A DNA stretch of 64,000 nt from Endozoicomonas sp. SCSIO W0465 (GTDB lineage: Bacteria; Pseudomonadota; Gammaproteobacteria; Pseudomonadales; Endozoicomonadaceae): assembly GCF_023716865.1 (NCBI RefSeq), contig NZ_CP092417.1, forward strand, positions 1,342,001 through 1,406,000, in the 5' to 3' direction. The notes beneath the pieces are model-generated. The model did not search any database, was not told the DNA's origin, and worked only from the letters and a program-made list of their open reading frames with translations. The position numbers and the translations under genes are program-made. How positions within the stretch are numbered: position 1 is the first letter of the stretch; each line of letters begins with the position of its first letter. Positions 55,068-62,801 of the stretch are shown here, in pieces.

Positions 55068-56176
55068 GGCTAAGTTACCGTTAATGGTTGGAAGCACCAA
55101 TGTTCAGTAATTCTGCTGATCAACCGGCCAACAGTTAATTTTTTTGCTGCCGTCAGTTCTCGCCTCCAGGCCAGATAATGGGGAAGGTAACGAGTTGCAA
55201 CCCCTTGGAATACGCCGCCAATCCAGCGTTTTAAATGACTGTGATAAGAATTTACAGTCTGGATGTGGTAGATGCCTTCAACAACATGTTGACCTGCTGA
55301 TGTCACCAGCTCCTTGAAGACAAATCCAAGCTTGTCAGCAAGTTTTTCGTGAGCGAGGTGTGCATCCGCACAGACCGTGGCCTGTATCGATATGCGGCCA
55401 TTTAAATGCCTGCACAATTCATTAGCACTTTCGTTTTCTAATACACCGTCAACGGTATTTCGATTACGGTCCCGAGCCACCATTACCGGGACTTTTCGGG
55501 CTTTGTTGGGATCATTACCCCGCTTTCGGGTTGGCCGTGGAAGGCCTTCTCTTTGCCCTTTGAAGGATTCACGGAAAAATGTTTCATCAAGCTCAGTAAT
55601 GCCACAAAGCTCTTCTGCTTGATCATTATTAATCACTTCAAGAAAGCGGTGACGCCAGCGGAACGCAGTTTTCAAGTCAATGGCATTCTCAGCAGCAGCT
55701 GGTCGCAAGACCATAGAGTGAGTCATACCTGCGAGGTACTTGTTCCATTTTTCAGGGTGCCTGAGCCTTGCCAAAGGCGTTCCACTAAAGGCGTTAAACG
55801 TTGAGTCGCAAGTCTTGCAGTGGTAGCGCTGTCGGCCATTTCGTATGCCCCAGCGACCAACGCTATGGCTTTTGCATTTGGGGCACCTGGGGTTTTCGGC
55901 AAATTGGGCAAGTATGCTCTTTTCTACGTCAGGTGTTGCATTATCGTTATTGGGTATAGATTCACTGTAAACAGGTTCAGAGTCAGTGGTTTCTACTACC
56001 TCGGTAACCTCTATTTGAGTACTAAGGAGCGAGTTGTTAAGAATGTCTCGCTGTTCACTGGTTAATGTTGAAATGGAATCAATAAAATTCTGGAAGAGTT
56101 CAGATTGCATATCACTCCCCTACAACGTAGATTTTATGGGAGTTTAGCTGATTCAACCATTAACGGTAACTTAGCC
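55068..56176 (-). mobile_element. IS1595-family insertion sequence, copy 2 (1109 bp) in F5
   Basis: Same inverted ends and length as the copy at 630-1738. The 9-bp direct repeat ATCCATATT lies at 55059-55067 and 56177-56185. The restored F5 length (2064 bp) supports 9 bp exactly. Confidence 0.95.
55070..56110 (-). CDS. IS1595-family transposase, copy 2
   Basis: 346 residues, same translation as the copy at 696-1736, with the zinc ribbon and catalytic regions intact. Confidence 0.93.
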   Translation of the reverse strand: MQSELFQNFIDSISTLTSEQRDILNNSLLSTQIEVTEVVETTDSEPVYSESIPNNDNATPDVEKSILAQFAENPRCPKCKSHSVGRWGIRNGRQRYHCKTCDSTFNAFSGTPLARLRHPEKWNKYLAGMTHSMVLRPAAAENAIDLKTAFRWRHRFLEVINNDQAEELCGITELDETFFRESFKGQREGLPRPTRKRGNDPNKARKVPVMVARDRNRNTVDGVLENESANELCRHLNGRISIQATVCADAHLAHEKLADKLGFVFKELVTSAGQHVVEGIYHIQTVNSYHSHLKRWIGGVFQGVATRYLPHYLAWRRELTAAKKLTVGRLISRITEHWCFQPLTVT

Positions 56177-56393
56177 ATCCATATTCGTCCAGTACTGCGT
56201 GCATCCTTCGGGAAGTCAGAGCCAAATTACACGCATCTTTAAGTGACAAATGTCTGGTAATGTGCAATAGCAATTCCGTCGGAAGCTGAGCAATGCCCCG
56301 ATGGTGGAATTGAGCGGCTTGTTCAGGAATAGCCGGATTCGCTGCACTCAGAACAGATAAACAAGGTTTTTTCTGTGTAGTAGGTATTAACAT
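56177..56393 (-). pseudogene. F5 (type C) 5' part with the F-box
   Basis: Start MLIPTTQKKPCLSVLSAANP at 56393 with AGGG upstream. It contains the complete F-box (IAQLPTELLLHITRHLSLKDACNLALTSRR) and is cut by IS1595 after LDEYG. Theoretically a free F-box peptide of about 75 residues could still be made. Confidence 0.88.
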
Positions 56394-56438
56394 AATAAAC
56401 CCTGTCATTAAATCATTAAGGAAGCAATCTGATCAAAA

Positions 56439-58529
56439 TCAGCTGGCATAGGCAGGATTCCTGGAATTTGTTGAATTCATTGCTGGTTGCCTACCAGGCT
56501 CCCATTCTATCTGCCAAAAGGACAGGATATTCTGGTTTCTCACTCTATAGCTAACCGCTATAGAGTGACCGCAAGGACTAAAGTCGAAGTGGATAATGTT
56601 GCCCTCCGTTTGCAGGCGACCCCTTTCCTGCCAGATGCCATCCGGGGTTATGCCCAGCACAATCAGGCAAGATTTGTCGTAAACAGGAAGACCAGCTAAA
56701 AGGTAGCCCCCTTGATTAAAAACCAAATTACAGAATTGCAAACCGGGGGCTGGATTTTGCCGGGTCCATTTTCCGTGTTGCTTTTGCACCCACATCTTTA
56801 ACCTCCAACGATTATCAATAAAAACAATCGTTTTTCCGTCCGGGCTTAGCTGCTGGGTAGTGTAATCAATGGTGGGGCCAGATAGGCGATGAATTACAGT
56901 GGGATAAGTAAATCTGTGCTGGCACTCCCACACCCCGGAGTCATTCAATTGCCACACCATGGCATATCCCTCCTGAAACAGAGCAAATAACGAGGAGCAG
57001 GTATTGAATCGCACCGTTGATTCGGGTTCTGGCCCGGAAGAGTGGTAGCCTGTGGGAGGCAATTTGTAATATTTCAATTCAGCCACCCAACGGTTGTCAT
57101 CTGTTAAATGGCAGACCTCCAAACCGTGTTTGCCATAAATAACCAGATACCTGCTATTGGGGCTGAAGGTTGCATTCAGCAGCGTCGCTTGGGTTGGACG
57201 CAGCTGATGTTTGGTCATTGTTATCGCTTCAGACCATTGACCATCATCACCAAGACTAAAAACAACGACAAAGAAATCCTCTACATGAATTGGCACATCA
57301 GCGCCATCTTCCTGAGCGTCATCGAAACATGCAACAAAATGTCGACTGTCCGGACTGAATGCAATGGAGCTAAAACCGACAATATCCTCATCCATTCCGG
57401 CTTCAGTTAGAGTCGTTGCATAAAATTCAAATTCCAGTATCCCGGTGGTTATCCAGCCGCCATCCTTTTGCTTTCCAAGGAATCTGATAGTTGATGACTC
57501 ACCTAAGGCAATATGGTTGCTGTCCGGGCTGAATTTCTTGTTACCGCTCCATGGAAAATGACCTTTGATTGCCCATTGGCCATCCAATTCCTGGCCAAGA
57601 ATGAATAATCTGTGAACAAAAAGATCAGGATCAGAGTAGATCAGAGATTTTCCGTCGGGTGAAACCTCATAATAGAAATATTTTAAATAATAAGTATCTT
57701 GCCTACCACAAGTGTTGGGAAAAAGCGCTTCGACAGTCATTCGCTGAGTTTCAGTCCAGGAGCCGCTTTCATCCCGTTGAATAAACGCTAGTAAATCATC
57801 TTTAGCACCATGCTTTGGATACACAGGCTCATCAGCATCAGCATCAGCATCAGCAAAGGGAGGGGCAACAGGTACAACAATAGTATCGCCATGGTATTTA
57901 CCCATTTTTTTAAAGCACTTGCGGTAATGGAGAAGCTCAATGGTGAACTCTCTGTTCCAGGAACCATTGTTTCCTGCCGTCCAGATTGAAAGCTGGGAAT
58001 TACCATGATCTTTAATGATTAAACGACTGTGATTACTATTGATATAGTAATTACTAATATGCTCTTCTCTGACAAATGACTTGTTTAGTACAAAATCAAG
58101 GGATTTGGCATTAGTGGTTTCATTGCGCAAATGATAAGCGTGATATGCACAGATTGCCGGAAGATTGTCAGTGCATTGAGAGTGCCTGGCAATGATTGAC
58201 ATTTTTGAGGTTTGCAGGTGATGAATCAGTGGTGGGTTGGCAATACTCAGATTCTGGTAAAACTGCTGTTCATTTTTGCTCAGATTCCCGTAGTACTGAA
58301 GAATTCTGATTAATCCATATTCGCACATTACCAAGTGCAACCTTCGGGAAACCATTGCCAAACTGCTCGCATCCTTAAGTGATAAATGACTGGCTATATG
58401 AAACAATAATTCCGTTGGTAACATAGTAATGCTTCGACTGTGGAAATGAGCAGATTGTTCAGGAATAACCGGGTTCGTTTCGCATAGAGAAGATGTACCA
58501 ATTTCTTTCGGTGCAGCAGGTATTAACAT
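56439..58529 (-). CDS. F-box/beta-propeller protein F6 (mosaic A/B)
   Basis: 696 residues from MLIPAAPKEI. The N-terminal half up to about residue 370 follows F4/F7 (ADADADADEPVYP, SDPDLFVHRLFILGQ, FPWSGNKKFSPDSNH). The C-terminal half follows F3/F9 (YKLPPTGYHSS, DYTTQQLSPDG, RWRLKMWVQKQHGKW). This looks like gene conversion or unequal crossing-over. It is the final gene of the first C-B-A block. Confidence 0.82.
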   Translation of the reverse strand: MLIPAAPKEIGTSSLCETNPVIPEQSAHFHSRSITMLPTELLFHIASHLSLKDASSLAMVSRRLHLVMCEYGLIRILQYYGNLSKNEQQFYQNLSIANPPLIHHLQTSKMSIIARHSQCTDNLPAICAYHAYHLRNETTNAKSLDFVLNKSFVREEHISNYYINSNHSRLIIKDHGNSQLSIWTAGNNGSWNREFTIELLHYRKCFKKMGKYHGDTIVVPVAPPFADADADADEPVYPKHGAKDDLLAFIQRDESGSWTETQRMTVEALFPNTCGRQDTYYLKYFYYEVSPDGKSLIYSDPDLFVHRLFILGQELDGQWAIKGHFPWSGNKKFSPDSNHIALGESSTIRFLGKQKDGGWITTGILEFEFYATTLTEAGMDEDIVGFSSIAFSPDSRHFVACFDDAQEDGADVPIHVEDFFVVVFSLGDDGQWSEAITMTKHQLRPTQATLLNATFSPNSRYLVIYGKHGLEVCHLTDDNRWVAELKYYKLPPTGYHSSGPEPESTVRFNTCSSLFALFQEGYAMVWQLNDSGVWECQHRFTYPTVIHRLSGPTIDYTTQQLSPDGKTIVFIDNRWRLKMWVQKQHGKWTRQNPAPGLQFCNLVFNQGGYLLAGLPVYDKSCLIVLGITPDGIWQERGRLQTEGNIIHFDFSPCGHSIAVSYRVRNQNILSFWQIEWEPGRQPAMNSTNSRNPAYAS
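57831..57854 (-). repeat. Hexanucleotide repeat ATCAGC x4 in F6
   Basis: Four perfect units coding (Ala-Asp)n, in the position where F3, the equivalent gene of the other block, has AGCACC units. Confidence 0.9.
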
Positions 58530-58573
58530 GATAAACTCTGTCATTAAAGAATTAAGGAAAAGTCTTCTCAAAA

Positions 58574-60655
58574 TTAGCTGGCAAAGGCGGGATTCTGAGA
58601 ATGTGGTGAATTCATTTCTGGTTGCTTGCCAGGCTCCCACTCTATCTGCCAAAAGGACAGGATATTCTGGTTTCTCACTCTATAGCTAACCGCTATAGAA
58701 TGACTGCAAGGACTAAAGTCGAAGTGGATAATGTTGCCCTCCGCTTGCAGGCGACCCTTTTCCTGCCAGATGCCATCCGGGGTTATGCCCAGCACGATCA
58801 GGCAAGATCTGTCGTCAACAGGAAGACCGGCTAAAAGGTAGCCCCCTTGATTAAAAACCAAATCACAGAATTGCAAACCAGGGGCTGGAGTTTGTCGGGT
58901 CCATTCACCGTGTTGCTTTTGCACCCACATATTTAACCTCCAACGACTATCAGTAAAAACAATCGTGTTTCCGTCCGGGCTGAGCTGCTGGATAGTGTAA
59001 GCATTGGGGGGGCCATAAAAGCGATATTTTATACTGGACGTCGGATAAGTAAACCTGTGCTGGCACTCCCACACCCCGGAGTCATTCAATTGCCAAACCA
59101 TGGCATCTCCCTCCAGAAACAGAACAAATGTCGAGGAGCAGGTATTGAATCTCACCATTGATTCGGGTTCTAGACAGGATTCGAAGCCTGTGGGAGGCAA
59201 TTGGTAATATTGCAATTCAGTCTCCCAACGGTTGTCATCTGTTAAATGGCAGACATCCAAACCGTGTTCGCCATAAATAACCAGATACCTGCTATCGGGG
59301 CTGAAGGTTGCATTCAGCAACATCTCCTGGGTTGAATGCAGCTGATGTTTGGTCATTGTTATCGCTTCAGACCATTGACCATCATCACCAAGACTAAAAA
59401 CAACGACAAAGAAATCCTCTACATAAATTGGCATATCAGCGTAATCTTCCTGAGCGTCATCGAAACATGCAACAAAATGTCGACTGTCCGGACTGAATGC
59501 AGTGGTGTTAAAACCAACAATTTCCTCATCCATTCTGGCTTCAGTTAGAGTCGCTGCATAAAATGCATATTTAAGTATCCCGGTGGCTATCCAGCTGCCA
59601 TCCTTTTGCTTTCCAAGGAATCTGATAGTTGATGATTCACCTATGGCAATATGGTTGCTATCCGGGCTGAATTGCTTGTCACGGTTCCATGATGGAAAAT
59701 CACCTTTGATGGCCCATTGGCCATCCAATTCCTGGCCAAGAATGAAGAATCTGTCACGATTAGAATAGATCAGAGATTTGCCGTCGGGTGAAACCTTATA
59801 AGAGAAATTTCTAAAATTAGTATCTTGCCTACCACAAGTGTTGGAAAAAAGCGCTTCGACAGTCATTCGCTGAGTTTCATTCCAGGAGCCGCTTTCATCC
59901 CGTTGAATAAACGCTAGTAAATCATCTTTAGCACCATGCTTTGAATACACAGGCTCATCAGCATCAGCATCAGCATCAGCAAAGGGAGGATCAACAGGTA
60001 TAGCAATAGTATCGACATGAGATTTACCCATTTTTTCAAAGCAATCGGGGAAACGGAGAAGCTCAATGGTGAACTCTCTGTTCCAGGAACCATTGTTTCC
60101 TGCCGTCCAGATTGAAAGCTGGAAATTACCATCATCTTTAATGATTAAACGACTGTGATTACTATTGAGAGAGCAATCACTAATATGCTCTTCTCTGCCA
60201 AATAACTTGTTTAGTACAAAATCAAGGGATTTGGCATTAGTGGTTTCATTGCGCAAATGATAAGCGTGATATGCACAGATTGCCGGAAGATTGTCAGTGC
60301 ATTGAGAGTGCCTGGCAATGATTGACATTTTTGATGTTTGCAGGTGATGAATCAGTGGTGGGTTGGCAATACTCAGATTCTGGTAAAACTGCTGTTCATT
60401 TTTGCTCAGATTCCCGTAGTACTGAAGAATTCTGATTAATCCATGTTCGCACATTACCAAGTGCAACCTTCGGGAAACCATTGCCAAACTACTCACATCC
60501 TTAAGTGATAAATGACTGGCTATGTGAAACAATAATTCCGTTGGTAACATAGTAATGCTTCGACTGTGGAATTGAGCAGATTGGTCAGGAATAACCGGGT
60601 TCGTTTCACACAGAGAAGATGGACAAATTTCTTTCGGTGCAGCAGTTATTAACAT
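58574..60655 (-). CDS. F-box/beta-propeller protein F7 (type B)
   Basis: 693 residues from MLITAAPKEI, sister of F4 in the other block. It has a shorter Ala-Asp tract and lacks a few residues after LIYSN, which accounts for the length difference. F-box ITMLPTELLFHIASHLSLKDVS is intact. Confidence 0.83.
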   Translation of the reverse strand: MLITAAPKEICPSSLCETNPVIPDQSAQFHSRSITMLPTELLFHIASHLSLKDVSSLAMVSRRLHLVMCEHGLIRILQYYGNLSKNEQQFYQNLSIANPPLIHHLQTSKMSIIARHSQCTDNLPAICAYHAYHLRNETTNAKSLDFVLNKLFGREEHISDCSLNSNHSRLIIKDDGNFQLSIWTAGNNGSWNREFTIELLRFPDCFEKMGKSHVDTIAIPVDPPFADADADADEPVYSKHGAKDDLLAFIQRDESGSWNETQRMTVEALFSNTCGRQDTNFRNFSYKVSPDGKSLIYSNRDRFFILGQELDGQWAIKGDFPSWNRDKQFSPDSNHIAIGESSTIRFLGKQKDGSWIATGILKYAFYAATLTEARMDEEIVGFNTTAFSPDSRHFVACFDDAQEDYADMPIYVEDFFVVVFSLGDDGQWSEAITMTKHQLHSTQEMLLNATFSPDSRYLVIYGEHGLDVCHLTDDNRWETELQYYQLPPTGFESCLEPESMVRFNTCSSTFVLFLEGDAMVWQLNDSGVWECQHRFTYPTSSIKYRFYGPPNAYTIQQLSPDGNTIVFTDSRWRLNMWVQKQHGEWTRQTPAPGLQFCDLVFNQGGYLLAGLPVDDRSCLIVLGITPDGIWQEKGRLQAEGNIIHFDFSPCSHSIAVSYRVRNQNILSFWQIEWEPGKQPEMNSPHSQNPAFAS
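59957..59980 (-). repeat. Hexanucleotide repeat ATCAGC x4 in F7
   Basis: Four perfect units coding (Ala-Asp)n. Confidence 0.9.
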
Positions 60656-60698
60656 GATAAACCCTGTCATTAAAGAATTAAGGAAAATCTTCTCAAAA

Positions 60699-62762
60699 TT
60701 AGCTGGCATAAACAGAATTCTGAGAATTTGGTGAATTCATTGCTTGTTGCCTGTCAGACTGTCGTTCTATTTGCCAAAAAGAAAGGATTTTCCGGCCTCC
60801 ATCCCTGGATCGGACCATTATAGAGTGACCGGAAGGGCTAAAGTTGAAGCGGATAATGTTGCCCTCCGCTTGCAGGCGACCCTTTTCTTGCCAGATGCCA
60901 TCTGGGGTTATGCCCAGCACAATCAGGCAAGATCTGTCGTCAACAGGAAGACCGGCTAAAAGGTAGCCCCCTTGATTAAAAACCAAATCACAGAATTGAA
61001 AACCAGGAGTTTGCCGGGTCCATTCACCGTATTGCTTTTGTACCCGGATATCCAACCTCCCCCGATCGTCAGTACAAACAATTGATTTTCCGTCCGGACT
61101 GACCTTCTGGATAGGATGGACAGTGGAATTGTCTTCATTGCGAAGACCTATCCTGCCATACGGATAAGTAAAGCTGTACTGACAATCCCACATTCCGGAG
61201 TCATTCAAATGCCAAACCATTGCATATCCCTCCTGAAGCAGCACAAATGCCGAGGAGCAGGTATTGAATGTCACCGTTGAATCCGGAAAAAGACTTATTA
61301 TTTCCTTTTGGAAGCCTTCATGATCTTTTATTTCAGTTACATGACGGTTGTCATCCGTTAAATGCCAGATATCCAAACCGCTTTCGCCATGAACAACCAG
61401 GTATCGGCTATCGGGACTGAAGGTTGCTTCCAGTAATACTGTGTTGGTTGGCTGCCGTTGATGCTTGGTGATTTTTATCGTCTCAGTCCATTGACCGTTA
61501 TCGTCAAGGCTAAAAACAATGATAAAGAAATCCTTTACATAAATTGGCCAGTCGCTGTCATCGTCCCCGGCATCATGAAAACAGGCAATAAAATATTGAC
61601 TGTCCGGACTGAATGCCGTTGTATTAAAACCAGCAACATCTTCACCTGCTTTGCCTTCTATTAGAGCCCTTGCATATAATTTAAAGTTCAGCATCCCATT
61701 GGCTAACCAGCTGCCATCCTTTTGTTTTCCAAAGAATTCGATGCGTTCATTATCACCTGTGGCAATATGATTGCTATCCGGGCTGAAAATTATCTGGTGA
61801 CTCCATGGACAACAACCTTTAATAGCCCATTCACCATCAAATTTCTGGCCAAGAATATAGCACTTGTCGATGGATTCAGAATAGATCAGTAGTTTTCCGT
61901 CGGGCGAAACCTGATAAGAGAAATAGTTAAAATAATTACCTTGCTCACCACAAACATCAGCAGCATAAGGAAAAAGCTCACTGACAGTCATTTGCTGTCT
62001 TTCAGCCCATTTGCCGGTCTCATTCCGTTGGATAAACGACAGCAAAGTATCGTTGGTATAATACTTCGAAAAATAATCTCTATTAGCAGAGGGAGGATCA
62101 ACAGGCAAAAAAAAAGTATTGCCATGGTATCGATCAATGCTGTCAAAGCATTTGAAGAAACGGTGGCTTTCAATAATGAATTCCCTGCTCCAGGAACCAT
62201 TATTTTCCGTCGTCCAGATAGACAACTGAGAGTTACGATTATCTTTAATGATCAAACGACTGTGATTATCGTTGAGATAGTAATCACTAATGTATTCTTC
62301 CCGGCCAAACGATTTTTTCAGCACAAAATTAACGGACTCGGTATTGGTGATTTGATGGCGTAAATGATAAGCGTGATGTGCGCAAATTGCCGGAAGACTC
62401 TCAGTGCAATCAGCTCGCCTGGCAATGAGTGTTATTTTCGATTTTCGCAGATGATCAATCAGTTGCGGGTTGGTAATACTCAGATCCCGGTAAAATAGTT
62501 GTTCATTTTTGCTCAGACTTCTATAGGGCCGAACCACTTCAAACAATCCATATTCGTCCAGTACAGCGTGCATCCTTCGGGAAGTCAGAGCCAAATTACA
62601 CGCATCTTTAAGTGACAAATGTCTGGTAATGTGCAATAGCAATTCCGTCGGAAGCTGAGCAATGCCCCGATGGTGGAATTGAGCGGCTTGTTCAGGAATA
62701 GCCGGATTCGCTGCACTCAGAACAGATAAACAAGGTTTTTTCTGTGTAGTAGGTATTAACAT
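60699..62762 (-). CDS. F-box/beta-propeller protein F8 (type C, reference member)
   Basis: 687 residues. A short leader (MLIPTTQKKPCLSVLSAANP) precedes an F-box at about residues 33-75 (IAQLPTELLLHITRHLSL, then NLALTSRRMHAVLDEYG), matching the LP-x-E-L-L...L...S-R pattern. After a helical linker (about 75-150) the rest is beta-rich: nine units recur, each with a G-x-W strand end (NGSWSREF, TGKWAERQ, DGEWAIKG, DGSWLANG, NGQWTETI, DNRHVTEI with His for Trp, SGMWDCQY, YGEWTRQT, DGIWQEKG). FSPDS, FSPDG or FSPCGHSI phrases alternate with them, as in WD40-type propellers. Known F-box proteins recruit substrates to SCF ubiquitin ligases through Skp1; bacteria have no SCF, so a host target is inferred. 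No Sec signal is seen. The start has AGGG six bases upstream. Confidence 0.85.
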   Translation of the reverse strand: MLIPTTQKKPCLSVLSAANPAIPEQAAQFHHRGIAQLPTELLLHITRHLSLKDACNLALTSRRMHAVLDEYGLFEVVRPYRSLSKNEQLFYRDLSITNPQLIDHLRKSKITLIARRADCTESLPAICAHHAYHLRHQITNTESVNFVLKKSFGREEYISDYYLNDNHSRLIIKDNRNSQLSIWTTENNGSWSREFIIESHRFFKCFDSIDRYHGNTFFLPVDPPSANRDYFSKYYTNDTLLSFIQRNETGKWAERQQMTVSELFPYAADVCGEQGNYFNYFSYQVSPDGKLLIYSESIDKCYILGQKFDGEWAIKGCCPWSHQIIFSPDSNHIATGDNERIEFFGKQKDGSWLANGMLNFKLYARALIEGKAGEDVAGFNTTAFSPDSQYFIACFHDAGDDDSDWPIYVKDFFIIVFSLDDNGQWTETIKITKHQRQPTNTVLLEATFSPDSRYLVVHGESGLDIWHLTDDNRHVTEIKDHEGFQKEIISLFPDSTVTFNTCSSAFVLLQEGYAMVWHLNDSGMWDCQYSFTYPYGRIGLRNEDNSTVHPIQKVSPDGKSIVCTDDRGRLDIRVQKQYGEWTRQTPGFQFCDLVFNQGGYLLAGLPVDDRSCLIVLGITPDGIWQEKGRLQAEGNIIRFNFSPSGHSIMVRSRDGGRKILSFWQIERQSDRQQAMNSPNSQNSVYAS

Positions 62763-62801
62763 AATAAACCCTGTCCTTAAATCATTAAGGAAGCAATTTG
62801 A

